Below are positions 54,815 through 64,000 of a DNA stretch of 64,000 nucleotides, one piece after another; the first letter of the stretch is position 1; each line of letters begins with the position of its first letter. Both the position numbers and the translations under genes were made by a program. The stretch lies in assembly GCA_903852495.1 (NCBI GenBank), contig CAINRC010000128.1, positions 18,501-82,500 on the forward strand, in the 5' to 3' direction. The notes beneath the pieces were generated by a model. It was not told the DNA's origin. It was given only the letters and a program-made list of their open reading frames with translations, and made no database searches. Origin of the DNA: an uncultured Geobacteraceae bacterium. GTDB lineage: Bacteria > Desulfobacterota > Desulfuromonadia > Geobacterales > Pseudopelobacteraceae.

Positions 54815-55369
54815 CTATTTTTTGGTTACTTTAAAATCTTTGAGCGCACCGAATGAAAGGCTTACCGGCTCTTTACTGCACGTACATTTTGCTATATTCA
54901 AGTCAACACCGCATTCGTGGCATAGTCCCTTGCAGTCCTCGTTGCAGAGCGGCTTTAAAGGAATTTCCATCGCAATCTGCTCCTCAATTTCGTGAGTCAG
55001 ATCGATCTCCTCACCGGTGTAGACAGAAGAAAGCAGATCCATTTCACCAAGCTCTAGTTCATCTTCGGATGAAGCGGCAGCTGCGTGGTCTTTCCTAAAA
55101 AAAATGGTGAAATTTGTATCCACAAAAGACGTATAGTCGGCAAGACAGCGGGAGCAGGACAACTCTAAAGGCGCCGACACTCTGCCGGTTACCCGTATAT
55201 TTTCATACTCGCGCGTTGCCGTAACATCACCCAGTATCCTGCCGGTAATGTTACAACTTTTGTCATTCTGCATACCGGCAAGAAGAGGAAACGTTTCGAC
55301 CGGTTCGTCAAAGTGAATTGCAAGCGGCGTATCTTTGATGTGATCTATAATAATATTCACGTGCACCAT
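54815..55369 (-). CDS. YceD family (DUF177) protein
   Basis: A 184-residue YceD/DUF177 protein. The N-terminal part is beta-rich, with ELSCSRCLADY in the middle; the C-terminus has CNEDCKGLCHECGVDLN, a Cys cluster likely to bind metal. In several bacteria and in plants the family is linked to 23S rRNA or L32-related ribosome assembly. The ATG at 55369 has a weak ribosome site; a GTG three codons later is possible. It is the first gene behind the promoter at 55407-55434. Confidence 0.92.
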   Translation of the reverse strand: MVHVNIIIDHIKDTPLAIHFDEPVETFPLLAGMQNDKSCNITGRILGDVTATREYENIRVTGRVSAPLELSCSRCLADYTSFVDTNFTIFFRKDHAAAASSEDELELGEMDLLSSVYTGEEIDLTHEIEEQIAMEIPLKPLCNEDCKGLCHECGVDLNIAKCTCSKEPVSLSFGALKDFKVTKK

Positions 55370-55406
55370 CCACAGGTCAAAACTGTTACAAATTTTAAAG
55401 CAAGTC

Positions 55407-55434
55407 AGTATAGGGAATATGCACTAATTGTCAA
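55407..55434 (-). promoter_or_regulatory. Sigma-70 promoter of the yceD-rpmF-plsX-fab operon
   Basis: On the minus strand TTGACA (55429-55434), a 16-base spacer, then TATACT (55407-55412), close to perfect consensus. The expected start of transcription is near 55400, about 30 bases before yceD. Confidence 0.85.
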
Positions 55435-55453
55435 GGAATTTACTGATTGGCTC

Positions 55454-56950
55454 TTAGTGGTACCTCGGATTGCTCCTGCCGTAGCAGTTAACCAGATCAC
55501 GAATACGCCCGGCAAGATCGTGCTCAATCATATCCCAGGTAAAGCGCCACCCCCAATTACCGAACGCAGTACCGGGGACATTCATCCGGGCTTCACTTCC
55601 CGCTTCTATCAAATCCTGCAGCGGAATTATTGCCGTATTAGCAACGGACATAAGCACAGTGCGAAGTATATATGTAACGGTGTCTTCTCCCCTGCCGCCA
55701 ACGTACTGGTCCACGCGACTCCGCTGAGAATCAGAAAGGGAGTGGTACCATCCAGCCGTGGTATCATTGTCATGTGTTCCGGTATAAACCACTGAATTAA
55801 CTTGATGATTATGCGGCAGATAGGGATTTGAGGGCCCTGAATCAAAAGCGAACTGCACTATTTTCATGCCCGGATAATCATACCGGTCACGCAACTTTTC
55901 AACTTCCGGAGTAATCACCCCCAGATCTTCGGCAATAACCGGCAATTTCCCGAGAGCGGCAATTATTTCATCAAACAGAGCCGTTCCGGGGGCCTTGACC
56001 CAGGTGCCGTTAATGGCCGTACTTTCTTCTACCGGCACATTCCAGGCGGCTTCAAATCCCCTGAAATGATCAACACGGATAATATCAAAAAGATGAAACA
56101 TCGCCTGAAAACGCTCAATCCACCAAGCATACCCCTGACGCCCCATCATTTCCCAATCATACAGAGGATTGCCCCACAACTGGCCTGTTTCACTGAAGTA
56201 ATCTGGCGGTACACCGGCCACGGCCGTCGGCCTCCCCTTCAGATCAAGAAGAAACAGCTCGCGATTGCTCCAGACATCTGCAGAATCGTATCCCACAAAA
56301 ATGGGGATATCACCGATAATCGAGATTCCCTTCTCTGCAGCATACCGTCGTAACTCGTACCACTGCCTGAAAAACTGCCACTGGATATATTTCTGGATAC
56401 CAATTTCGGGGCCCAGTTCAACGGAGGCTTTTTCATGCTTTTCCGGTGTCAGGAGAGCCATTCCGGCCGGCCACTTATCCCATGACTTCCCCTTGTACCG
56501 CTGTTTCAGTGCCATAAAAAGCGCATAGTTATGAAGCCAGGGGGTCTTATTGCAGAAGTCCCAGAATTCATGTTTACCTGGCGCAGATTCATCGGCCAGA
56601 AATCTGGCGCCCTCTGCCTTCAGCAGCGTCATTTTCTTTTTTTGCACTGTGGTGAAATCTACGGCCGTAGCATTGGGGCGACTTTTGCCGCCAGTGGCAG
56701 CAGGGGCCCTGTCAGCCACAATCTGATCAAGATCAATCAGAAGGGGGTTGCCCGCAAAAGCGGAGAACGCTGAATAGGGCGAATCACCGCACGCCGGCGG
56801 TGTCAGCGGCAGCACCTGCCAATACGTCATCCCCATGCCTGCCAGCAGATCCACGAAACGACGGGCATCCGAGCCGAATGAACCGATACCGTCCGGTCCC
56901 GGCAATGATGAAGGATGTAACAGCACGCCACAACCACGCTTGTTCAGCAT
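55454..56950 (-). CDS. malQ: 4-alpha-glucanotransferase
   Basis: A 498-residue GH77 amylomaltase with GVLLHPSSLPGPDGIGSFG at the N-terminus, the Asp nucleophile in IIRVDHFRGFEAAWNVP, the acid/base Glu in PVIAEDLGVITPEV and GTHDNDTTAGWY. It disproportionates maltodextrins in glycogen metabolism. ATGs at 56950 and 56968 are both possible. No other glycogen genes are nearby. Confidence 0.95.
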   Translation of the reverse strand: MLNKRGCGVLLHPSSLPGPDGIGSFGSDARRFVDLLAGMGMTYWQVLPLTPPACGDSPYSAFSAFAGNPLLIDLDQIVADRAPAATGGKSRPNATAVDFTTVQKKKMTLLKAEGARFLADESAPGKHEFWDFCNKTPWLHNYALFMALKQRYKGKSWDKWPAGMALLTPEKHEKASVELGPEIGIQKYIQWQFFRQWYELRRYAAEKGISIIGDIPIFVGYDSADVWSNRELFLLDLKGRPTAVAGVPPDYFSETGQLWGNPLYDWEMMGRQGYAWWIERFQAMFHLFDIIRVDHFRGFEAAWNVPVEESTAINGTWVKAPGTALFDEIIAALGKLPVIAEDLGVITPEVEKLRDRYDYPGMKIVQFAFDSGPSNPYLPHNHQVNSVVYTGTHDNDTTAGWYHSLSDSQRSRVDQYVGGRGEDTVTYILRTVLMSVANTAIIPLQDLIEAGSEARMNVPGTAFGNWGWRFTWDMIEHDLAGRIRDLVNCYGRSNPRYH

Positions 56951-57007
56951 CTTGCCCCCGATGTACATAAAATTACCCTGCGACAGCAAGGACCGGCTCC
57001 AGGCCGG

Positions 57008-57925
57008 TTAAACCGAATCTTCATCGGATAGCGCCAACCCTTCCAACAGTCCAAAATCACTGATTTTCAAGCTGCCGAAACCAAACCTGTCCATAACAGA
57101 AGTCGTGATGACCAGCCCGGCAATGATTAAATCCTCACGCCCTTTTTCCATCCCTTTGATTGACAACCGCTCCAGAGGAGTCAGGCAGGACAACCGACGA
57201 AAAATTGCGGAGATATCGCTCCTGCTCACCGAAACGTTATTAACCTTGCGGTAATCGTAATCAACCATCTCAAGCTTGATTGCAGCAATGGTGGTCGCCG
57301 TCCCGGCGGTTCCGACCAATTCGAACGCTCCCGACACAGAAACTCCCGCCAGAGCCAGCTCCTTTTCAAGCTGGTCAAGAACAGAACTGACGCGTCCAAT
57401 CATTTCAGCAGGTGCAGGGAACCCCTCCGTAAGCCGGACGACACCAATCGGCATACTTTTAATGAAAATTGGAATTCCGCCGCTTGACACCGTAAACTCG
57501 GTGCTCCCTCCGCCGACATCAAGTACTGCAAGAGTGTCGTGTGCGGAATTAAGACCTGACAAAACGCCCCTAAGTGTCAAGCGAGCTTCATCATCACCAT
57601 TGATTACGACAAGATTGATGCCGGTTTCCTGCCGTACGGTAGCAACAAATGCAGGCCCATTGACAGCATCCCGTACCGCACTTGTGGCCGATGCCCGTAT
57701 CCGCTTCACCCCACACTCTGCAATGACTTCAGAAAATCTGTGCAGACACGCCAACCCGCGATCCCAAGCTTCAGCAGACAAACCATGCTCATCGGTGAAG
57801 CCGCCGCCAAGCCGGACCACCTCACGCTCAATGCGGACAGGAATAATTCCCGTAGGTGAACTCCGGGCAATAAGCAGTCGGGCGGTGTTGGTCCCGAAAT
57901 CAATGGCAGCACAATAATCGTTCAT
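57008..57925 (-). CDS. Short Ppx/GppA-family phosphatase
   Basis: A 305-residue protein with only the ASKHA half of the family: AAIDFGTNTARLLIA at the N-terminus, VLDVGGGSTEFTVS near 140 and GTAGTATTIAAIKLEM near 210. It lacks the HD domain of the longer paralogue at 19239-20765, as in short exopolyphosphatases of Mycobacterium and Corynebacterium. It probably hydrolyses polyphosphate or pppGpp. The ATG at 57925 gives the family-like start. Confidence 0.88.
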   Translation of the reverse strand: MNDYCAAIDFGTNTARLLIARSSPTGIIPVRIEREVVRLGGGFTDEHGLSAEAWDRGLACLHRFSEVIAECGVKRIRASATSAVRDAVNGPAFVATVRQETGINLVVINGDDEARLTLRGVLSGLNSAHDTLAVLDVGGGSTEFTVSSGGIPIFIKSMPIGVVRLTEGFPAPAEMIGRVSSVLDQLEKELALAGVSVSGAFELVGTAGTATTIAAIKLEMVDYDYRKVNNVSVSRSDISAIFRRLSCLTPLERLSIKGMEKGREDLIIAGLVITTSVMDRFGFGSLKISDFGLLEGLALSDEDSV

Positions 57926-58256
57926 GCAAGGTTTCCCTGGGTGCAGCAAAACGCACGATTCTGGACCGTATATTCACAACGGAAGGAGATAGATGGGGTG
58001 ATTATGTAGCAGTTTTGAATGGAAATGAAAAGCACACAGGAGAGATTGTTGAAACGCGGAGGAAAAGAACCGCATTTTGCTCTGCATACAAAAAACAAGA
58101 ACAGTAGATAAACACAGCCCACCCCGCCGTTTCCACACGAAGCCCGCACCCCCGCACCATCAACTTTTGCATGGATGAGATAATGCTATCACGGAGGAAG
58201 TAACAGCCTGAATGGGCCGTTAAACAGACGCCCAGACGAAAAGCAGAGTTAGGAGA
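57926..58256. other. Gap without a recognised gene
   Basis: About 330 bases between the short ppx gene and the IHF gene. A 75-codon minus-strand frame exists but is Cys- and Phe-rich with no plausible start context, so I do not call it. No terminator or repeat stands out. A weak -10 like tacata at about 58002-58007 could serve ppx. Confidence 0.5.
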
Positions 58257-58532
58257 TTATCCGAGGACCATTTCCTTCAGATCTTTACCAACCTTGAAAA
58301 ATGGCAGCTTTTTGGGACTGACCTTGATCGGCTCACCGGTTTTTGGATTTCTACCGGTATACGTACCGTACTCTTTGATGACGAAGCTGCCGAGGCCGCG
58401 AATTTCTATGCGCTCACCTTGCACCATCGCTTCGCTCATGGAAGAAAAAATCAGGTTAACAAGCTCTTCAGCCCGCTTAACCGGTATATCTTTCTTCAGT
58501 GCCAGTTGTTCAATAAGCTCGGATTTATTCAT
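58257..58532 (-). CDS. ihfB: Integration host factor beta / HU family DNA-binding protein
   Basis: A 91-residue DNABII protein: MNKSELIEQLALKKDIP, then GERIEIRGLGSFVIKEY and the DNA-contact arm TGRNPKTGEPIKV. ERIEIRG.GSF and the N-terminal NKSELIE favour the IHF-beta branch over HU. It bends DNA and often assists sigma-54 promoters. The ATG at 58532 follows GAGGGT; the longer frame at 58583 is not needed. It starts 51 bases after the TPR gene ends. Confidence 0.85.
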   Translation of the reverse strand: MNKSELIEQLALKKDIPVKRAEELVNLIFSSMSEAMVQGERIEIRGLGSFVIKEYGTYTGRNPKTGEPIKVSPKKLPFFKVGKDLKEMVLG

Positions 58533-58583
58533 AGGACCCTCCAGAATCGTAGCCGTATTGGCGTATGATGAAACGATTGACAA

Positions 58584-59609
58584 CTAATGACAAGATTTGC
58601 CCAGATATTTTTTGAAGATAACAGCAGCATCTTCCTGCCGACCCATTTCAATAAGAATTCCGTACAATCTTTCGGCAGCGGCCCGTGCAACAGGCGTTTG
58701 CAGAAGTTCCACATACTGGTTCAGCGCACCTTCATGGTCACCCGTCATCTCAAAGATATCAGCACGCAGCAATTGCGCCTGTTCGGGCATTATCCGCTCC
58801 GCCACCATTATATCAATTGCAGCCAGGGCATCCTGAAGATGATTACTCTCACGCAGTACAAGCACCAGGGAAAGCCAGGCAAGTGAATTGGTGCCATTCA
58901 ACTGAACCGCTTTACGAAGACACTGCTCGGACTCGTGGTCATTGCCCAGCCGATGGAGCACCTTCCCTTTTTCACACCAGTAAATATCCTGAGGAACCGA
59001 ATCAGCACAATTTTCAAACCCGGCCAGAGCCGTGTGATGCTCGTCATGCCCAGCAGCGACGTACGCTTCTGCAAAATCCTCTCCTAATTCGGCGTACCGC
59101 TGGCGCTGATCTTCAGGTAGTTGCTGAATAAGCAGTTCATAATATTCATGCGGCGACAGAGAGTCTTCTGAATACGTGCTTTCAGGGCTGTCGGAGCAGT
59201 CACTAACGGATGAACCGGAACATGATCCACATGACGAAACGCTGGCCTGTACACCCTGGTCACGGTCAGGTTTTGCATATCCGGCAAGCAGCAGCTCCGC
59301 CTTTTCCCGTACATCCTGGTCATAAGTCAGTGTTTTTACAAGTTCTAAATGGTCGATTGCCTTGGCGACATCTCCCCGTGCATAGGCATACTCCGCTTCC
59401 TGAAGATTGCACTCGGCAAGACCTCGATTGGCGGCATCAATGCGAGCGGAGAAAACCGACGGCAGAGCGGCATCGTCAGCGGCGCAGAGCTTCAAACCCT
59501 CTTCGAAACAGGTCCTGGCGTCAAAAAAACTGCCGGACTCCATATATTTGTCACCTTTTCCGAGAAGATCGGACGGTGTCTTTGAAAACCAGCGGCTGAT
59601 AAAATTCAA
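58584..59609 (-). CDS. TPR-repeat protein with Ser/Cys-rich linker
   Basis: A 341-residue protein of several TPR-like helical pairs: DLLGKGDKYMESGSFFDARTC near the N-terminus (two adjoining blocks), AEYAYARGDVAKAIDHLELV, and three or more repeats in the second half (WCEKGKVLHRLGNDHESEQC and others). Between halves, residues about 125-150 are a linker of Ser, Cys and Asp (SSCGSCSGSS, SDCSDSPES), which could bind metal or be disordered. The start seems to be TTG with AAAGGA upstream. It lies 2 bases after rlmD and next to ihfB. No signal peptide. Function unknown. Confidence 0.8.
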   Translation of the reverse strand: MNFISRWFSKTPSDLLGKGDKYMESGSFFDARTCFEEGLKLCAADDAALPSVFSARIDAANRGLAECNLQEAEYAYARGDVAKAIDHLELVKTLTYDQDVREKAELLLAGYAKPDRDQGVQASVSSCGSCSGSSVSDCSDSPESTYSEDSLSPHEYYELLIQQLPEDQRQRYAELGEDFAEAYVAAGHDEHHTALAGFENCADSVPQDIYWCEKGKVLHRLGNDHESEQCLRKAVQLNGTNSLAWLSLVLVLRESNHLQDALAAIDIMVAERIMPEQAQLLRADIFEMTGDHEGALNQYVELLQTPVARAAAERLYGILIEMGRQEDAAVIFKKYLGKSCH

Positions 59610-59611
59610 AA

Positions 59612-60928
59612 CTATCCTTTCTGACTACAGAGAAGAGTGACACTTTCAATATGAAAGGTCTGGGGAAACATATCAATCGGTACTGATTCGACGACAGCGT
59701 ATCCGCTTTCCGCCAGCAGACCGCAATCCCTCGCCAGAGTGCTGGGGTCACAGGATGCATAGATTATTTTTTCCGGTTGCAGCCGCACAATGCCGGACAG
59801 CGCATCACCGGCTCCGGCGCGTGGCGGATCAAGCAGTACCGTGTCAAACTGCCGCCCCTCAGCAGCAAGTCGCCGGACACCCGATGCGGCATCATCACAA
59901 AAAAATCGGGCATTTGCAACACTGTTTATGACCCTGTTTTGTTCTGCGGCACGGATTGAATCGGCATTCCCCTCAATACCGGTCACCGAGGCAACTTCCG
60001 CCGCCAGGGGAAGGGAAAAATTACCGTTGCCGCAGTACAGATCCAGCAGCTGTTCGGCAGTGGTAAAATCCCCAAAGCGCCTGATTACCGCGAGCATGGC
60101 TTGATTCTGTAACTGATGCACCTGCGCAAAACCGCCCGGGGGATAGCTCAGTACCACCTGTTTCCGGTCGTTTGCGCCCCCCATATGATAGCAGATGTCC
60201 GGGCTCCCCCATAATTTTTCACTGGGCGACCGTTTGTCCGTACTGATGAACAGCCCCGTACAGGCCCCGAAGTCACCGGTCCGGCCAAGAAAGAAGTTTC
60301 TCTGTTTCGCCGTAACGCTGCCGCTCTGGTGTATGATGACGAGCACCCCGCTGTCACCGGCATCAATGCTGAGCTGTGAAACCATCTCAACATCCGGGTA
60401 CGAGCGGAGCAGGGTTCTGAAACAGCTCAGCACCTGGTTGATGACCGGGGCAGCGACAGGACAACCGTCCGCCGCATTAACCACCTGGTGGGAACCCTGA
60501 CGGTAAAAGCCGATAGAAAGTTCGCCATTGAGCACAGAAACCTTGAACTGGAGCCGGTTCCGGTAGCCGTACTGCATGGCTGCCGGCACGATGTCGCCGA
60601 TCAGATCAGCCGGAACACGGGCCCCTCGCCAGAGCGTTTCAGCAAGAATATTCCGCTTGCTCTCAAGCTGGACCGGATAACTGATCTGCTGCCAGGTGCA
60701 CCCCCCGCACTGGCCGAAAAGTGCACAGGGCGGGACAACACGGTGTGGAGAAGGGTGTATGATTTCGGCAATCGACGCCGTACAGTATGATTTTTTCTGA
60801 GTAGTTATGTGAAGGGAAACTTCATCGCCAGGGCAGCTTAACGGCACAAAACAGACTTTACCGTCTATGCGGCAGACGCCGCTGCCGCCAAAGGCAAGTT
60901 TTTCAATAACAGCAACAGGTGGTCGCAC
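59612..60928 (-). CDS. rlmD: 23S rRNA (uracil-C5)-methyltransferase, RlmD family
   Basis: A 438-residue RumA/RlmD-type enzyme. It has a TRAM-like N-terminal domain (1-55), a four-Cys [4Fe-4S] site of which CALFGQCGGCTWQ is seen (near 70-80), and a C-terminal methyltransferase with LDLYCGNGNFSLPLA, LLDPPRAGAGD and the catalytic Cys in IIYASCDPSTLARD. It methylates U1939 (E. coli numbering). GTG start. The family also has RlmCD-type members modifying two sites, so the exact target is not certain. Confidence 0.9.
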   Translation of the reverse strand: MRPPVAVIEKLAFGGSGVCRIDGKVCFVPLSCPGDEVSLHITTQKKSYCTASIAEIIHPSPHRVVPPCALFGQCGGCTWQQISYPVQLESKRNILAETLWRGARVPADLIGDIVPAAMQYGYRNRLQFKVSVLNGELSIGFYRQGSHQVVNAADGCPVAAPVINQVLSCFRTLLRSYPDVEMVSQLSIDAGDSGVLVIIHQSGSVTAKQRNFFLGRTGDFGACTGLFISTDKRSPSEKLWGSPDICYHMGGANDRKQVVLSYPPGGFAQVHQLQNQAMLAVIRRFGDFTTAEQLLDLYCGNGNFSLPLAAEVASVTGIEGNADSIRAAEQNRVINSVANARFFCDDAASGVRRLAAEGRQFDTVLLDPPRAGAGDALSGIVRLQPEKIIYASCDPSTLARDCGLLAESGYAVVESVPIDMFPQTFHIESVTLLCSQKG

Positions 60929-60929
60929 A

Positions 60930-61310
60930 TTACGCTCGTGAACTGCGGGTTACAGTCGGTTTTTTTACACATTTCCGAAACTCGCTCCGGACAAAACGGC
61001 GGGGGAAAGCGGGGTCGGAAAGATATGCCAGTGTTGTATCATGAAAGGCGCTGATTAACGAATCACGAACCGATGCCAGATCGGCCTCGGGAACGGCCAT
61101 CTTTTCCAGAATCCGCTGGAATCTGGCAGAAGGGCCCATAATCTTCACTGCCTGTTCAAACTCCGCACCTTCATCAAAATAGCTCCGCTCCAGCGGAATG
61201 TCGCAGTATACCAGCACCTTAACGTGAAAATAGCCGCCGAAATAGTGCCGGGTCTGGTCCAGCAGCGTAACGGTCAGAGTTGAATCCAGTGTAATCGTAT
61301 CAATTATCAA
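60930..61310 (-). CDS. Conserved-looking protein of unknown function coupled to queE
   Basis: A 126-residue soluble protein, no signal peptide or membrane segment. It is beta-rich in the first half (VTLLDQTRHYFGGYFHVKVLV) and helical after that, with a basic C-terminus. The start appears to be a TTG overlapping the queE stop (TTGA), and its stop is just before rlmD. I do not recognise the family. Its place between queE and rlmD suggests a link to RNA modification, by context only. Confidence 0.7.
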   Translation of the reverse strand: MIIDTITLDSTLTVTLLDQTRHYFGGYFHVKVLVYCDIPLERSYFDEGAEFEQAVKIMGPSARFQRILEKMAVPEADLASVRDSLISAFHDTTLAYLSDPAFPRRFVRSEFRKCVKKPTVTRSSRA

Positions 61311-62056
61311 AGTGCACCCAACAGCTTATGCATTTGAGGAATCACCCGCACATCGGGCAGACGGGATGACGCCAGTTCCTGCAGACGGAGAATTTGTGCC
61401 GCCGAAATGCCGATACTGCCGTCCGTCAGGGTCAGGGGCTGCAAAAAGAGCGGCACTGCCGCGTCGACAGAAGATATGATCTCACACACCCGGCTGATCT
61501 CCGCTCCGGAGGTGGTTTCCCCCACCACAACCTTCACTGAAACGTTACTGCCGTGTGCCTCCTGAAGGAACCGCGCGTGCTGATCCCATAACGGATCGGT
61601 CAGGCCGGCGGTGGAGGGAAGTTTCATATCCATGCTGATATAATCCACCTGCTGCTTTACGAGCCGAAGTTTACTGTGCAGAGTGCCGTTTGTTTCGAGA
61701 TGGACCGGGAGCTGTTTTCGGATTTCAGGCAGCCACTCCGCCAGGACGCCCGCATGAAGCAGCGGCTCACCGCCGGTAAAACTTACCGAATGATGGGCCC
61801 CCGGCAGCTGTGACAGCCAATCATTGAAGAGGGAGGTTATTCTGTGCAGCGCTACCGGCTGCGGAAGGTCAACAAACGTGCCGGAACCGGGGTGCGATTC
61901 CAGGCGGCACCGGGGCAGCTTCGCAAAATCCGTATCGCAATAGCGGCAATTGAGATTACATTCCGTCAGGCGCACAAAAATCTGTCTGCGTCCCGCCAGC
62001 ATACCTTCGCCCTGAATAGACGAAAATATTTCACTGATATACAGACCGTCACTCAT
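61307..62056 (-). CDS. queE: 7-carboxy-7-deazaguanine synthase
   Basis: A 249-residue radical-SAM enzyme. ISEIFSSIQGEGMLAGRRQIF at the N-terminus (two adjoining blocks) and the [4Fe-4S] motif CNLNCRYCDT (C-x3-C-x2-C) identify QueE, and SFTGGEPLLH is the SAM-binding GGE motif. It makes CDG on the way to queuosine. ATG at 62056 overlaps queD by 8 bases. queC and queF are not in the window. Confidence 0.95.
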   Translation of the reverse strand: MSDGLYISEIFSSIQGEGMLAGRRQIFVRLTECNLNCRYCDTDFAKLPRCRLESHPGSGTFVDLPQPVALHRITSLFNDWLSQLPGAHHSVSFTGGEPLLHAGVLAEWLPEIRKQLPVHLETNGTLHSKLRLVKQQVDYISMDMKLPSTAGLTDPLWDQHARFLQEAHGSNVSVKVVVGETTSGAEISRVCEIISSVDAAVPLFLQPLTLTDGSIGISAAQILRLQELASSRLPDVRVIPQMHKLLGAL

Positions 62057-62417
62057 AATAGCGAGCGGATGCGTTATCAGACTCCCATACAGTAATCGAA
62101 TCAACCGTTATATTGTCATTATTCAGCCGCTCTGAAATGCGCTGGTACAAATATTTTGAAATATGTTCCGAGGACGGGGAACTGTCACGGAAGGCCGGGT
62201 TATCATTCAGATATTTATGATCGAGTTCGTTGATGATCGCGCCCGCTTCACGCTTCAGCACCTTGAAATCTATCCCCAGGCCCGCTTTGTCCAGCTCACG
62301 GGCGGTAACGGCAACCTCCACCTTCCAGTTGTGACCATGGAGATTTTCGCAATCCCCCTGATAATTTGTCAGATTGTGTGCGGCGGCAAAACTGGTACGG
62401 ATTGTCAGCATATACAT
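62049..62417 (-). CDS. queD: 6-carboxy-5,6,7,8-tetrahydropterin synthase
   Basis: A 122-residue QueD with zinc-binding His residues in FAAAHNL and ENLHGHNWKVEV, and the catalytic Glu region near WESDNASARYYE. It makes CPH4 from dihydroneopterin triphosphate, substrate of QueE. The leader contains a small perfect hairpin (ctggaa/ttccag) just before the ribosome site AGAGGAG. Confidence 0.96.
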   Translation of the reverse strand: MYMLTIRTSFAAAHNLTNYQGDCENLHGHNWKVEVAVTARELDKAGLGIDFKVLKREAGAIINELDHKYLNDNPAFRDSSPSSEHISKYLYQRISERLNNDNITVDSITVWESDNASARYYE

Positions 62418-62500
62418 TATGAACAGCTCCTCTGTCTGGAAAGAAATTCCAGTTAGTTATCGGTGTACGCTTCAAGAAATTCCGGGGTGATACTACACAA

Positions 62501-62528
62501 AAAAAAGGGCAACCACAAGTGGTTGCCC
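62501..62528 (-). terminator. Strong terminator after metY
   Basis: A perfect 10-bp stem (gggcaaccac with gtggttgccc) and a 2-base loop, followed on the minus strand by eight T residues. It is about 27 bases after the metY stop and about 85 before queD. Confidence 0.93.
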
Positions 62529-62554
62529 GTACAAGCGGAAAAAAAGAACCGGTA

Positions 62555-64000
<1,446 letters not shown>

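Noticed and set aside
57922..58149. 75-codon minus-strand frame in the ppx-ihfB gap
   Set aside because: Cys/Phe-rich low-quality translation, no ribosome site, and overlaps the ppx start.

Overview
The window looks like chromosomal DNA from a Geobacter-type member of the Desulfuromonadota (Geobacterales; possibly close to Trichlorobacter or Pelobacter propionicus). This is inferred from gene content and order: an adenosylcobalamin-dependent ribonucleotide reductase, an AmmeMemoRadiSam protein, a fused YlxR-L7Ae protein, a tightly packed fab operon joined to rpiB and glyA, and many short palindromic repeats between genes. Base composition looks moderately GC-rich throughout. I see no phage, plasmid, insertion sequence or CRISPR array. 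Nearly all genes lie on the minus strand. The plus strand carries a sensor kinase, dut, nrdJ and one tRNA-Asp.

Layout. 1-5.0 kb: a coupled cluster of an AsmA/YdbH-like protein, a YdbL-like lipoprotein and a protein running off the left edge; the last two are crossed in frame by palindromic repeats. 5.0-8.8 kb: cbb3 oxidase maturation genes ccoG-ccoI-ccoS. 8.8-9.15 kb: a gene-free stretch of repeats. 9.1-12.7 kb: an ABC exporter pair and a UbiD-family decarboxylase. 12.8-16.1 kb: a cache-domain histidine kinase and an AmmeMemoRadiSam protein B. 16.2-20.8 kb: scpB-scpA-trpS, dut, and a long Ppx/GppA phosphatase.

20.9-31.0 kb, read right to left, is the translation and RNA operon rimP-nusA-ylxRQ-infB-rbfA-nrnA-truB-rpsO-pnp. 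A terminator-like hairpin sits directly before rimP. 31.1-38.1 kb: sucA (E1 only), a YihY/BrkB membrane protein, a small membrane protein, tsaC, rsmA and tsaD. 38.1-41.8 kb: a PIN-PhoH ATPase, a class V aminotransferase (cysteine desulfurase family) and a secreted beta-helix protein. 41.8-44.5 kb: nrdJ behind likely NrdR boxes, then tRNA-Asp.

44.5-57 kb: a sigma-54 response regulator, bioA, then the lipid operon yceD-rpmF-plsX-fabH-fabD-fabG-acpP-fabF-rpiB-glyA (right to left). It starts from a near-consensus sigma-70 promoter at 55407-55434, followed upstream by malQ. 57-64 kb: a short Ppx/GppA protein, an IHF/HU protein, a TPR protein, rlmD, an unknown protein coupled to queE-queD, and metY.

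Most of the window is well-known housekeeping. The most unusual signal is the family of palindromic repeats. Two or three of them sit in consecutive reading frames without breaking them, and one appears to supply a lipoprotein signal peptide.
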